Source: Streptomyces sp. TRM49041
GTDB lineage: Bacteria; Actinomycetota; Actinomycetes; Streptomycetales; Streptomycetaceae
Length of the DNA stretch: 64,000 nt
Reading direction: 5' to 3'
Assembly (NCBI RefSeq): GCF_008271805.1
Contig: NZ_VSRY01000144.1
Coordinates: forward strand, 40,180-104,179
Shown here: piece by piece, positions 7,683-16,599 of the stretch
How positions within the stretch are numbered: position 1 is the first letter of the stretch
How the letters are laid out: every line of letters begins with the position of its first letter
Translations under genes and position numbers: made by a program
The notes under the pieces: model-generated
What the model was told of the DNA's origin: nothing
The model's input: only the letters and a program-made list of their open reading frames with translations
Database searches by the model: none

Positions 7683-7850
7683 TGGTTGCTGGACGTAGTC
7701 GGCTCGACCTTGAACGGCACTCGCGGTCGGAGCTTCGATGGCGTCGCCGTCCGCGTCGCCCAGCGCATCCTGGCGATGGCCGCCGCGATCTGGCACAACC
7801 GCAAGACCGGCCGGCCCGTCACACGATCCCTGATCGCTCACGACCACTGA
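7683..7850 (+). pseudogene. IS982-family transposase, degraded 3' fragment (right)
   Basis: The frame ending at the TGA 7848-7850 reads FDGVAVRVAQRILAM then AAAIWHNRKTGRPVTRSL and IAHDH, the C-terminal signature of IS982-type transposases. Just upstream, another frame gives LDLERHSRSEL, which fits the preceding part of the same protein (LDLERH). A frameshift near 7720 therefore separates the two halves. The N-terminal and catalytic regions are missing. It faces the left fragment across the mepB gene. Confidence 0.75.
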
Positions 7851-7873
7851 CGATCGCATCGGAATGACTCGTC
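7792..7873. repeat. Right copy of the imperfect ~80-bp inverted repeat
   Basis: This is the partner of 7020-7097 in opposite orientation. It holds the last codons of the right transposase fragment and the outer end ggaatgactcgtc. It carries about four extra bases relative to the left copy beside the stop codon. No clear target duplication is visible: only ca is shared at the outer borders. Confidence 0.85.
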
Positions 7874-7896
7874 CAGGGCCCGCGCGCACGATGTGA

Positions 7897-7937
7897 GAGG
7901 AAGGCCCGGCACCCACTCGGGGTGCCGGGCCTTCCTC
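7897..7937. terminator. Strong hairpin between the mepB patch and pknB
   Basis: Two perfectly complementary 18-base arms (7897-7914 and 7920-7937) enclose a 5-base loop; the arm begins gaggaaggcccggcaccc. It lies 27 bases beyond the pknB stop and probably ends the minus-strand fhaA-pknB transcript. There is no long T-run, as is common in Streptomyces, and the stem could work in both directions. Confidence 0.85.
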
Positions 7938-7964
7938 ATGTCCTGCCGGGTGCCGCCGGGAGGG

Positions 7965-10022
7965 TCACTCCTGGTCGGTGCGGAGGACGGCACCTGATGT
8001 GCCGCCGAACCAGCCGGCGTTGTCGTTGTCGCCGTCGCCGTCGCCCCCGGTGTTCCCGCCGCCGAGACGCTGGGTCTTCACGTTGATCGGGGTGTTCGGG
8101 TCGACCCGCTTGCCCGGCTTGGGGTCCTGGTCGACGACGATGGCCGTGCCGTCGCTCGGGCCCTCGACGACCGCGATCTGGAGCCCCTGGGCGGCGGCGA
8201 TCTGCTGCGCCCGGGCGAGGAACTGGTTCCTCAGATCAGGTGCCCGGGCCTGCGGCTGCTGCGGACCCTTGGAGACCTTCAGGGTGATCGCCGAGCCTTC
8301 CGCGACGCTCGCGTCCGGCTTCGGGTTCTGGTCGATGACCGTGCCCGCGGGCTTCTCGGAGTCCACGTCCTCGCGGAGCACCCGGAACTTCAGGGCCTCC
8401 AGCTGCGCCTTGGCGTTGTCGAACTGGTTGTCGATGACCCGGGGTACGGACACCTTCGTCTCGGACGCGATGGTGATCGTGACCTCGGTGCCCTTCTCGT
8501 GCTCCGAGCCGCCCTCGGGGTTCTGGTCGATGACCGTGCCCGCGGGCTTCTCGGACTCCTCCGTCTTGACCTTGACCTCGAAGCCCTCGCCCTTCAGATT
8601 CGTGGTCGCAAGGTCCTTGGACTGCTCCAGGACGTTGGGCACCTTGACCTTCGGCGCGCCCTCCGACACCCAGACGCTGACGGTGTCGTTCTCGTTCATC
8701 GTGGCGGAGCCGTCGGCGGCCGGGTCCTGGCGGCAGACCGAGCCCTTGGGCTGGTCGCAGCGCTCGACGCCCATGTTGGAGATCTTGACGCCCGTACTGG
8801 TCGCCGCCTTCTCCGCGTCCTCGTACGTTTTGCCGACGAGGGTCGGGACGGTGACCTGGCGGGGGCCGTCGGCGCCGAAGACGGACTTGCCGATGAGGAT
8901 CGCGCCGACCAGCACCAGGATGCCCGCGAGGACGAGCAGGATCGTGGAGACGTTCGACTTCTTCTGCGGCTGGCGGCGGCGGCCGGCGCCGCGGTCGTCG
9001 TAGCCGTAGCCCCCGTCGTCCGGGTTGATGGGCGGCAGCATCGACGTCTGGGCGCCCGGGTCGGACGGGTGCATCGCGGCGGTCTGCTGGTCGGGGTGCG
9101 GGTAGCCGTAGCCGCCGGGAGCACCCATGGCGCCCATCGCGGCGGTCGCGGCGACCGGCTGGCCGTCCAGACACGCCTCGATGTCGGCGCGCATCTCGTC
9201 GGCCGACTGGTAACGGTAGTCCGGGTCCTTGACCAGTGCCTTCAGCACGATCGCGTCCATCTCGGGCGTGATCTCGGGGTCGTAGACGCTGGGCGGCTGC
9301 GGCTCCTCCCGTACGTGCTGGTAGGCGACCGCGACCGGGGAGTCGCCGACGAACGGCGGACGGACGGTCAGCAGCTCGTACAGCAGGCAGCCGGTGGAGT
9401 ACAGATCGGAGCGGGCGTCGACGGTCTCGCCCTTGGCCTGCTCCGGGGAGAGGTACTGGGCGGTGCCGATCACGGCCGCGGTCTGGGTCATGGTCATGCC
9501 GGCGTCGCCCATGGCGCGGGCGATGCCGAAGTCCATGACCTTGACCTGGCCGGTCCGGGTCAGCATGACGTTCGCCGGTTTGATGTCGCGGTGGACGATG
9601 CCGGCGCGGTGCGAGTACTCCAGCGCCTGCAGGATGCCGACGGTCATCTCCAGCGTGCGCTCAGGCAGCAGCTTGCGTCCCGAGTGGAGCAGCTCACGCA
9701 GGGTGGACCCGTCGACGTACTCCATCACGATGTACGGAATCGAGACGCCGGCGCCCCCACCGGAGGCGCTGTCGTACACCATGTCCTCGCCGGTGTCGTA
9801 CACCGCGACGATCGCCGGATGGTTGAGCGAGGCGGCAGACTGGGCCTCACGGCGGAACCGGGCCTGGAAGGACGGGTCACGGGCCAGGTCGGCCCGCAGC
9901 GTCTTCACGGCGACGGTGCGGCCGAGCCGGGTGTCGTGGGCGAGGTAGACCTCGGCCATGCCACCACGGCCGAGCACCGAGCCCAGCTCGTACCGGCCGC
10001 CGAGGCGACGCGGCTCTTCCAT
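7965..10022 (-). CDS. pknB: PASTA-domain Ser/Thr protein kinase (PknB type)
   Basis: From the ATG at 10022 the protein has 685 residues. The cytoplasmic kinase domain shows GRGGMAEVY (18-26), VAVK with Lys40, HRDIKPANV, DFG in VMDFGIAR and APE-like LSPEQAKGE. A Pro/Gly linker follows, then one membrane helix (TILLVLAGILVLVGAILI) and four extracellular PASTA repeats with the recurring motif AGTVIDQNPE. PASTA repeats sense peptidoglycan fragments or lipid II, and PknB homologues control cell-wall synthesis and division. It is last in the fhaA-fhaB-PP2C-rodA-pbpA-pknB operon, the classic actinobacterial order. Confidence 0.95.
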   Translation of the reverse strand: MEEPRRLGGRYELGSVLGRGGMAEVYLAHDTRLGRTVAVKTLRADLARDPSFQARFRREAQSAASLNHPAIVAVYDTGEDMVYDSASGGGAGVSIPYIVMEYVDGSTLRELLHSGRKLLPERTLEMTVGILQALEYSHRAGIVHRDIKPANVMLTRTGQVKVMDFGIARAMGDAGMTMTQTAAVIGTAQYLSPEQAKGETVDARSDLYSTGCLLYELLTVRPPFVGDSPVAVAYQHVREEPQPPSVYDPEITPEMDAIVLKALVKDPDYRYQSADEMRADIEACLDGQPVAATAAMGAMGAPGGYGYPHPDQQTAAMHPSDPGAQTSMLPPINPDDGGYGYDDRGAGRRRQPQKKSNVSTILLVLAGILVLVGAILIGKSVFGADGPRQVTVPTLVGKTYEDAEKAATSTGVKISNMGVERCDQPKGSVCRQDPAADGSATMNENDTVSVWVSEGAPKVKVPNVLEQSKDLATTNLKGEGFEVKVKTEESEKPAGTVIDQNPEGGSEHEKGTEVTITIASETKVSVPRVIDNQFDNAKAQLEALKFRVLREDVDSEKPAGTVIDQNPKPDASVAEGSAITLKVSKGPQQPQARAPDLRNQFLARAQQIAAAQGLQIAVVEGPSDGTAIVVDQDPKPGKRVDPNTPINVKTQRLGGGNTGGDGDGDNDNAGWFGGTSGAVLRTDQE

Positions 10023-10169
10023 AACTGTTCCAGCCCTCTCCGTCAGTCCCGGCCGCAACCGTGTCTGTGGTCCGGCGGTGTGCTGTTCGCGCAAAGGCTA
10101 CCGGGCACGGGAAGCTGTTCACTCCGTGACCGCAACCTGATACGGGACCGGTACACAGGCACCACAAGA

Positions 10170-11630
10170 TCACTGCCGGGAGTCGAGTACCGCCTTCATC
10201 ACATCGCGGGCGATCGGCGCGGCCAGGCCGCCACCGCTGATGTCCTCGCGGGTGGCGTCGGAGTCCTCGACGACCACGGCGACGGCGACCGGCGAGCCGC
10301 TGTCGGTCTTCGCGTACGAGATGAACCAGGCGTAGGGGCGGGCCTTGTTCTTCGGGCCGTGCTGGGCCGTACCGGTCTTGCCACCGACGGTGACGTCGCG
10401 GATACGGGCCTTCGAGCCCGTGCCGTTCTCGACGACGTTCTCCATCATCTTCTGGACGAGCTGCGCGGTCTCCTGGGACATCGGGCGGCTCATCTCCTCG
10501 GGCTCGTTCTTCTCGATCACATCGAGGTTCGGAGCCACGAGCTGGCTGACCATGTACGGCTTCATCAGCTTGCCGTCGTTGGCGATGGCGGCGGTGACCA
10601 TGGCCATCTGGAGCGGGGTGGTCGCCGTGTTGAACTGGCCGATCGAGGACATCGCGTTGCCGGGGCGGTCCATGGTCTTGTCGTAGACGGACGCGGCGGC
10701 GCGGACAGGGGTGTCGATCTCGGGGTTGTTGAAGCCGAACTTCTCCGCCATCTCGACCATCTTGTCGCGGCCGACCTCGTCGCCGAGCTTGGCGAACACC
10801 GAGTTGCAGGACACCCGCATGGCCTCGTTCAGGCTGGCGTTCTCGCAGCCCTTCGCGTGGTTCACCATCGGCGTGGTCGACAGCGGCAGGATGTACGGCT
10901 CGGGCGTGTCCGTCGGCGCGTCGATGTCCCGGACCTTGCCGTTCTCCAGGGCGGCGGCGGCCGTGAGCACCTTGAACGTGGAGCCGGGCGGGTAGATCTC
11001 GCGCAGCGCGCGGTTCAGCTTCGGCTTGTCCTTGCTCTCCTCCAGCGCGATCCACGCCTTCTCGTCCGAGGCGTGGTAGCCGGCGAAGGAGGAGGGGTCG
11101 TACGAAGGGGTGGACGCCAGCGCGAGGATCTTGCCGGTCTGCGGGTCGATGGCCGCGACGGCGCCCTTCTTCTTGCCGAGCCCCTCGTAGGCGGCCTTCT
11201 GCGCGGCGCCGTTGAGAGTCGTGACGACGTTGCCGCCCTTGTTGGTGTCGCCCGTGAACATGGAGAGGGTGCGGTCGAAGAACAGCCGGTCGTCGTTGCC
11301 GGTCAGGATCGAGTCGTGCAGCTTCTCCAGCTGGTTCGCGTCGTACGCCTGCGAGGCGTAGCCGGTGACCGGCGCCCACATGGGGCCGTTCACGTACGTC
11401 CGCTTGTACTTGTAGAGCGGGTCCTTGGAGTCGACGGAGCCGGTGATCGGCTCGCCGTCGACGATGATGTCGCCGCGTACGGAGGCGTAACGCTCGATGG
11501 TCACGCGCTTGTTGCGCGGATGCGAGGTCAGCTCGTCGCTGCGGGCGAACTGTATCCAGTTGTCCCGCAGGAGCAGCGCGAGCACCAACAGGCCGCAGAA
11601 GATCGCGATATGGCGCAGGGGCTTGTTCAC
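10170..11630 (-). CDS. pbpA: Class B penicillin-binding protein (transpeptidase)
   Basis: This 486-residue protein has one N-terminal membrane helix (IAIFCGLLVLALLL) and a periplasmic transpeptidase domain with all three active-site motifs: STFK in YPPGSTFKVLTAA, SCN in VSCNSVFAK and KTG in GGKTGTAQHG. It cross-links peptidoglycan and works with the SEDS protein encoded just upstream. The GTG start overlaps the rodA/ftsW stop by four bases, so the two are translationally coupled. The C-terminus is complete. Confidence 0.95.
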   Translation of the reverse strand: MNKPLRHIAIFCGLLVLALLLRDNWIQFARSDELTSHPRNKRVTIERYASVRGDIIVDGEPITGSVDSKDPLYKYKRTYVNGPMWAPVTGYASQAYDANQLEKLHDSILTGNDDRLFFDRTLSMFTGDTNKGGNVVTTLNGAAQKAAYEGLGKKKGAVAAIDPQTGKILALASTPSYDPSSFAGYHASDEKAWIALEESKDKPKLNRALREIYPPGSTFKVLTAAAALENGKVRDIDAPTDTPEPYILPLSTTPMVNHAKGCENASLNEAMRVSCNSVFAKLGDEVGRDKMVEMAEKFGFNNPEIDTPVRAAASVYDKTMDRPGNAMSSIGQFNTATTPLQMAMVTAAIANDGKLMKPYMVSQLVAPNLDVIEKNEPEEMSRPMSQETAQLVQKMMENVVENGTGSKARIRDVTVGGKTGTAQHGPKNKARPYAWFISYAKTDSGSPVAVAVVVEDSDATREDISGGGLAAPIARDVMKAVLDSRQ

Positions 11631-13048
11631 GGGCGGACCACCTGGGTCATCTCGGCGTCGGGGGACGGGGCGGGGGACGGCGCGGGTCGCCGTGCCGTGT
11701 CGCTGATCCGGATCAGGATCGCGATCAGTGCCCAGTTGGCGATCACGGAGGAACCGCCGTAGGCGAGGAACGGCATCGTCATACCGGTCAGCGGGATCAG
11801 GCCCATCACACCGCCGGCGACGACGAAGATCTGCAGGGCGAAGGCGCCGGACAGGCCCGTCGCGAGGAGCTTGCCGAAGGGGTCGCGGGCGGCCAGCGCC
11901 GTGCGGATACCGCGCTCCACGATCAGGCCGTAGAGGAGCAGGAACGCCATGACGCCGGCCAGGCCGAGCTCCTCGCCGACGGTCGCGAAGATGAAGTCGG
12001 AGTTGGCGGCGAAGCCGATCAGGTCCGAATTGCCCTGGCCGAGGCCGGTGCCGAGGGTGCCGCCCGAGCCGAACGACATGAGTACCTGGCTCATCTGGTC
12101 GCAGGCCTGGGACGTCTCCCAGCAGGAGAACGGGTCCTGCCATGCCTGCACACGCGCCTGGACGTGACCGGCGAAGGACGCCACTGCGACGGCGCCGCCG
12201 ACGGACATCAGCAGACCCATGACGATCCAGCTGGTCCGCTCGGTCGCCACGTACAGCATGATCACGAACATGCCGAAGAACAGCAGCGACGTACCGAGGT
12301 CGTTCTCGAAGACCAGGATGACGAGGCTGAGGGCCCAGATGGTGAGGATCGGACCGAGGTCACGGCCACGGGGCAGGTAGAGCCCCATGAAACGGCGGCT
12401 GGCCAGGGCGAGCGCGTCCCGTTTCACCATCAGATAGCCGGAGAAGAAGACCGCTAGCACGATCTTCGCGAACTCACCGGGCTGGATGGAGAAGGGGCCG
12501 ACCCTGATCCAGATCTTGGCGCCGAAGACGTCCGCGCCGAGGCCCGGGACGAGCGGTAGCAGCAGCAGCACGATGGCCGCCATCATGGAGATGTACGTGT
12601 AGCGCTGCAGGACGCGGTGGTCCTTGAGGAGCACCAGCACGGCCAGGAACAGGGCGACACCGATCGCCGAGTACATCAGCTGCTTCGGCGCGTCCGCGCT
12701 GTAACTGCCGTACCGGCGCATGGAGTCGGCGATGATTCGCGGCGACTGGTCGAGGCGCCAGATCAGCACCAGCCCGAGGCCGTTGAGCAGGGTCGCCAGC
12801 GGCAGCAGCAGCGGGTCCGAGTACTTCGCGAACCGGCGCACCAGCAGATGCGCGATTCCGGCGAGCAGGCCGAGGCCGATGCCGTAGCCGAGCATGCCGG
12901 CGGGGACCTCGCCGTCCAGGGCGAGGCCCACGTTCAGATACGCGAAGACCGGGATCGCGACGGCGAATCCGAGCAGCAGCAGTTCGGTGTTGCGGCGGCT
13001 CGGCGCGTCGATCGCGCCGATGGTGGTCGTGTTGGTGACAACGCTCAT
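11627..13048 (-). CDS. rodA: FtsW/RodA/SpoVE (SEDS) family peptidoglycan polymerase
   Basis: This 473-residue protein has about 12 membrane helices and the SEDS signature near the C-terminus (GVMGLIPLTGMTMPFLAYGGSS). SEDS proteins polymerise lipid II into glycan strands in partnership with a class B PBP, here encoded by the overlapping pbpA. The start is the ATG giving MSVVTNTTTIGAIDAPSRR. Whether it serves division (FtsW) or growth or sporulation (RodA) cannot be settled from sequence. In this conserved operon it is usually called RodA or an FtsW-like protein. Confidence 0.94.
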   Translation of the reverse strand: MSVVTNTTTIGAIDAPSRRNTELLLLGFAVAIPVFAYLNVGLALDGEVPAGMLGYGIGLGLLAGIAHLLVRRFAKYSDPLLLPLATLLNGLGLVLIWRLDQSPRIIADSMRRYGSYSADAPKQLMYSAIGVALFLAVLVLLKDHRVLQRYTYISMMAAIVLLLLPLVPGLGADVFGAKIWIRVGPFSIQPGEFAKIVLAVFFSGYLMVKRDALALASRRFMGLYLPRGRDLGPILTIWALSLVILVFENDLGTSLLFFGMFVIMLYVATERTSWIVMGLLMSVGGAVAVASFAGHVQARVQAWQDPFSCWETSQACDQMSQVLMSFGSGGTLGTGLGQGNSDLIGFAANSDFIFATVGEELGLAGVMAFLLLYGLIVERGIRTALAARDPFGKLLATGLSGAFALQIFVVAGGVMGLIPLTGMTMPFLAYGGSSVIANWALIAILIRISDTARRPAPSPAPSPDAEMTQVVRP

Positions 13049-13074
13049 GGTGGTGAAAGGCCCCCTACGGGTGC

Positions 13075-14571
13075 TTACTGCTTGCCGCAGTTCGAGGCCA
13101 GCCTCTGCTCGTCCTCCGTGAGGGTGATGCTCGGGGAGGGGTCGGCTGTGGTGGGCGTGGGCGTGGGCTTGGTCGTGCCTGCGGCCCCCGTGGTGCCGCC
13201 GGCCTGCTCCTCGCTGGGAGGCGTGGTGCTGACCTCGTCGGCGGCCTCGCGGGCCTGCTCCTGCTTCTTGCAGGCGCTCGCCTGGAGTCCCAGCTCCTTG
13301 ATCTTGGCCTCGGCCTTGGCCAGGCCGCCGCCGGCGATCGTCTCCTCCACCTGCTTCTGGTAGAAGGCGGGGAGGTACTTGAGTTCGATGTCGGGGTGGT
13401 CTTTCTCCACCTTCGACAGCGAGACCCACGCCAGGTCCTGGCTGATGCCGCGGTAGAGCGCGACATGGCCCTCGTTGGCACCGACGAAGTACTGAGTCTG
13501 GGTCCAGCGGTAGCCGCCGTAGGCGCCGCCGCCGAGGAGGGCCAGGACGAGCAGGGTGAAGAACAGCCGCTTGAACCACTTGCGGCCGCTGCGCGGCTTG
13601 GAGAGGTCGGCGTCGCTGTACGTGCCGTGGCCGCCGTCCTCCGGGGGCATGCCGCCGTAGCCGATGTCGTCGCCGCTGCCGGGCGGGCCGAAGCCACCGG
13701 CCTGGGGCGGGGCGGACCGGCCGAGGCCGGACGCGCGGCCGGCGGGGGTCTGCATGGCGCCGCCGTCGTTCAGCTGCTGCTGGTTCTCGGCGACCGCGCC
13801 GACGACGACCGGGGTGTCGCTGAGCTGGCCGGCCAGGGTGTCGCCGCCGTCGACGTCCAGGACGTCCGCGATGATCACCGTGATGTTGTCGGGGCCGCCG
13901 CCGCGCAGCGCGAGCTGGATGAGCTCCTGGACGGTCTCCTGCGGGCCCTGGTAGCTGGCGAGGGTCTCCTCCATCGTCTGGTGGGAGACGACGCCCGACA
14001 GGCCGTCGGAGCAGATCAGATAGCGGTCACCGGCGCGCACCTCGCGGATCGACAGGTCGGGCTCGACGTGGTCGCCGCTGCCCAGCGCGCGCATGAGGAG
14101 AGAGCGCTGCGGGTGGGTGGTCGCCTCCTCCTCGGTGATCCGGCCCTCGTCGACGAGGCGCTGGACCCATGTGTGGTCCTGTGTGATCTGGGTGAGGACG
14201 CCGTCGCGGAGGAGGTACGCGCGGGAGTCGCCGACGTGGACGAGGCCGAGCCGCTGGCCGGTCCACAGGAGGGCGGTGAGGGTGGTCCCCATGCCTTCGA
14301 GCTGGGGGTCCTCCTCGACCATCATGCGCAGCTGGTCGTTGGCGCGCTGCACCGCCGTGCCGAGCGAGGTGAGGATGTCGGAGCCGGGGACGTCGTCGTC
14401 GAGCGTGACGAGAGTGGAGATCACCTCGGAGGAGGCGACCTCACCGGCCGCCTGACCCCCCATGCCGTCGGCGATCGCGAGCAGGCGGGGGCCGGCGTAA
14501 CCGGAGTCCTCGTTGCCCTCGCGGATCATGCCTTTGTGCGACCCGGCGGCGAAGCGCAGTGACAGACTCAT
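13075..14571 (-). CDS. pstP: PP2C-type Ser/Thr protein phosphatase
   Basis: From the ATG at 14571 (MSLSLRFAAGSHKGMIREGN) it has 498 residues; an in-frame upstream start at 14625 would add 18. The PP2C metal motifs are intact: NEDSG, AIADGMGGQAAGEV, CSDGLSGVVS and GPDNITVIIAD. A membrane helix (LFFTLLVLALLGGGAYGGY, about residues 340-360) is followed by an extracytoplasmic Pro/Thr-rich tail. The enzyme reverses PknB-type phosphorylation, and its place between the FHA genes and rodA is the standard arrangement. Confidence 0.94.
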   Translation of the reverse strand: MSLSLRFAAGSHKGMIREGNEDSGYAGPRLLAIADGMGGQAAGEVASSEVISTLVTLDDDVPGSDILTSLGTAVQRANDQLRMMVEEDPQLEGMGTTLTALLWTGQRLGLVHVGDSRAYLLRDGVLTQITQDHTWVQRLVDEGRITEEEATTHPQRSLLMRALGSGDHVEPDLSIREVRAGDRYLICSDGLSGVVSHQTMEETLASYQGPQETVQELIQLALRGGGPDNITVIIADVLDVDGGDTLAGQLSDTPVVVGAVAENQQQLNDGGAMQTPAGRASGLGRSAPPQAGGFGPPGSGDDIGYGGMPPEDGGHGTYSDADLSKPRSGRKWFKRLFFTLLVLALLGGGAYGGYRWTQTQYFVGANEGHVALYRGISQDLAWVSLSKVEKDHPDIELKYLPAFYQKQVEETIAGGGLAKAEAKIKELGLQASACKKQEQAREAADEVSTTPPSEEQAGGTTGAAGTTKPTPTPTTADPSPSITLTEDEQRLASNCGKQ

Positions 14572-14667
14572 GCGCACCTCACCCGTCGGCTCGGGGTACA
14601 GCCGGTCTCGAGCCACACTGCCCACCCTCCGGTCGGGAGCCCCTTCCGGTCCCCTGGGACCGCTGCG

Positions 14668-14689
14668 GCTCGCTCGCTCCGCTCGCTCA
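14668..14689. repeat. Short GCTCG-iterated stretch between fhaB and the phosphatase gene
   Basis: The 126-base gap between fhaB and the phosphatase gene carries an iteration of gctcg/gctcc units. Similar gagcgagcggagcgag runs are common in Streptomyces intergenic DNA. It could form a hairpin that tunes expression inside the operon; no role is demonstrated. Nothing else stands out in the gap apart from the phosphatase ribosome binding site. Confidence 0.4.
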
Positions 14690-14697
14690 TTGTCGTA

Positions 14698-15195
14698 CTA
14701 CTTCCGCAGCTCGATGACGGTCTTGCCGATACGGATCGGCGCGCCCAGCGGAATGGGGGTCGGCGTGGTGAGTCGGGTCCGGTCGAGATAGGTGCCGTTC
14801 GTGGACCCGAGATCCTCGACGATCCACTGGCCGTCACGGTCCGGGTAGATCCTGGCATGCCGACTGGAGGCATAGTCGTCGTCCAGCACGATCGTGGAAT
14901 CGTGCGCACGGCCCAGCGTGATGGTCTGGCCCTGCAGCGCGACCGTCGTGCCGGTGAGCGTGCCCTCGGACACGACCAGCTTGGTCGGGGCGCCGCGCCG
15001 CTGGCGCTGTTGCGGCGGCGCCGTGCCGCCCTGGCGGCCCGTCTGCTGCGGACGGGCGCTCTCGCGGCGCGAACCGCGCTGTGTGACGCGCGTACCGAAC
15101 AGGTCGCTGCGGATGACCTGAACGGCCACGATGACGAACAGCCACAGTACGGCGAGGAAACCCAACCGCATGACCGTGAGGGTCAGCTCTGACAT
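14698..15195 (-). CDS. fhaB: FHA-domain protein FhaB (FipA)
   Basis: This 165-residue protein has an N-terminal membrane helix (LGFLAVLWLFVIVAVQVI), a basic Arg/Gln-rich linker and a C-terminal forkhead-associated domain. Phosphothreonine-binding motifs are GRAHDSTIVLDDDYASSRHARI and DLGSTNGTYLDR. In mycobacteria the homologue is phosphorylated by PknB-type kinases and links signalling to septation and cell-wall synthesis. It starts 10 bases after fhaA and is cotranscribed with it. Confidence 0.94.
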   Translation of the reverse strand: MSELTLTVMRLGFLAVLWLFVIVAVQVIRSDLFGTRVTQRGSRRESARPQQTGRQGGTAPPQQRQRRGAPTKLVVSEGTLTGTTVALQGQTITLGRAHDSTIVLDDDYASSRHARIYPDRDGQWIVEDLGSTNGTYLDRTRLTTPTPIPLGAPIRIGKTVIELRK

Positions 15196-15205
15196 TGCCC
15201 CCGCT

Positions 15206-16084
15206 TCACCCTTCGGCTTGCCGGAAAACGATGGTGGTGCTGCCCACGACGATCCGCGAGCCGTCGCGGAGCGTAGCGCGGGTGGTGTGCTGCCCGTCCA
15301 CCACGATGCCGTTGGTGGACCCGAGATCCTGGATCGTCGAGGGCGTTCCGGTCCGGATCTCGCAGTGGCGGCGCGATACGCCGGGGTCGTCGATCCGCAC
15401 GTCGGCGTCGGTGCTGCGGCCCAGCACGAGTGTGGGGCGGGAGATCTGGTGGCGTGTGCCGTTGATCTCGATCCAGCGGCGCACAGGTGCGCCCGGCACC
15501 TGCCCGGTGGCGCCCGCCGGGCGGTGCGCGGCGGGGCCCGGACGGTGCGCGCCGCCGGGGCCCGTGGCCGAGCCGGGCGGTGGCGCGGCGGGCATCGGCG
15601 GGGTGCCGACCGGCGGGTAGCCGTAGCCTCCGGGGCGGCCGCCCTGGCCGGACGGCGGACCCGCGGGGCCCGGCTGGCCGCTGTCCAGCGGCTGCGCCGA
15701 CTGGGACGAGCTGGACGCGAGCGTGCGGCTGCGGACCCGGTACAGGCCGGTGTCGAGGTCGTCGGCCTTCTCCAGGTGGACCTTGATGGGGCCCATGAAC
15801 GTGTATCGCTGCTGCTTCGCGTAGTCGCGGACCAGGCCGGCGAGCTCGTCGCCGAGCTGGCCCGAGTACGGGCTGAGGCGCTCGAAGTCGGGCGTGCTCA
15901 GCTCGACGATGAAGTCGTTGGGGACGACCGTCCGCTCGCGGTTCCAGATCGTCGCGTTGTTGTCACACTCGCGCTGGAGGGCTCCCGCGATCTCGACGGG
16001 CTGCACCTCGGACTTGAAGACCTTGGCGAAGGTGCCGTTGACCAGGCCTTCGAGACGCTGCTCGAACCGCTTCAGGACTCCCAT
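15206..16084 (-). CDS. fhaA: FHA-domain protein FhaA (DUF3662 N-terminal domain)
   Basis: This 292-residue protein starts with the DUF3662 domain (MGVLKRFEQRLEGLVNG, then VQPVEIAGALQREC). A Gly/Pro/Ala-rich linker (about residues 130-185) and an FHA domain (RSTDADVRIDDPGVSRRHCE, DLGSTNGIVVDG) follow. FhaA binds phosphorylated partners such as the MviN-type flippase pseudokinase in mycobacteria. It is the first gene of the operon, so the promoter should lie in the 419-base gap towards the tRNA gene. Confidence 0.94.
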   Translation of the reverse strand: MGVLKRFEQRLEGLVNGTFAKVFKSEVQPVEIAGALQRECDNNATIWNRERTVVPNDFIVELSTPDFERLSPYSGQLGDELAGLVRDYAKQQRYTFMGPIKVHLEKADDLDTGLYRVRSRTLASSSSQSAQPLDSGQPGPAGPPSGQGGRPGGYGYPPVGTPPMPAAPPPGSATGPGGAHRPGPAAHRPAGATGQVPGAPVRRWIEINGTRHQISRPTLVLGRSTDADVRIDDPGVSRRHCEIRTGTPSTIQDLGSTNGIVVDGQHTTRATLRDGSRIVVGSTTIVFRQAEG

Positions 16085-16503
16085 GGGGCACCTCCTCCGT
16101 CGTTGCTGTCCTGGTACTGCTTACAGATCGTATCCACGCGTCGGGAAATCGGCTGGTTCCCCTTCTCTGTCCTGTGGACGAGTGTCACCTCTCACATCTC
16201 CCACACGGATCGTAGATGCGGCCTGTGGACAGTGTCCCGCACCCGGGGCACACCGGGGATGAGTGGGGGGAGAGCCGATCCGTTCCATCACGGTCCGCGC
16301 GCGGCGGGTTCTCCATATGTATGTCTCCGTACATCCCGTCTGCTCCGCCTGTCGTCGTGCGGCCGCCTACCTCTCCTCCTTGTTCGGCTGCCGGCCCCCC
16401 GAAACAAACGGATGTGAATCCACCCCCTGCGACGTGCTAATCTTCAGATGTCGCCAGGCGGTCGCACCCCAGCGGGTGGGGCGCAAGGCGACAACACCCA
16501 AAT
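16085..16503. other. Promoter-bearing gap between fhaA and the tRNA gene
   Basis: No gene is supported here. Two one-mismatch DnaA boxes occur: TGTGGACGA at 16173-16181 and TGTGGACAG at 16224-16232, both minus strand. An imperfect palindrome atgtatg..cgtacat lies at 16317-16334. A likely -10 element TAATCT at 16438-16443 would serve the tRNA gene. The fhaA promoter must also lie here, but I cannot place it. Confidence 0.5.
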
Positions 16504-16590
16504 GCGCGGGTGGCGGAATAGGCAGACGCGCTGGATTCAGGTTCCAGTGCCCGCAAGGGCGTGGGGGTTCAACTCCCCCCTCGCGCACCA
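16504..16590 (+). tRNA. tRNA-Leu (anticodon CAG)
   Basis: The sequence folds as a class II tRNA. The acceptor stem gcgcggg pairs with ctcgcgc, with one G-U. The anticodon stem-loop ctgga-ttCAGgt-tccag puts CAG at 16538-16540. There is a long variable arm (tgcccgcaagggcgt), a T arm (gggggttcaactccccc) and an encoded CCA end. It reads the CUG leucine codon, the main Leu codon of high-GC genomes. A hairpin terminator follows ten bases later. Confidence 0.97.
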
Positions 16591-16599
16591 CAGGAGATC

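Noticed and set aside
7020..7873. mepB patch as a toxin-antitoxin or phage-defence island
   Set aside because: Only one gene is present, no partner gene exists, and MepB has no such demonstrated role.
8499..11762. Very long plus-strand open frame over pknB and pbpA
   Set aside because: It is a shadow of the GC-rich codon pattern of real minus-strand genes; it has no domain and an implausible composition.
14668..14689. GCTCG iterations as a CRISPR or protein-coding repeat
   Set aside because: The units are too short, there are no spacers, and such runs are common in Streptomyces gaps.
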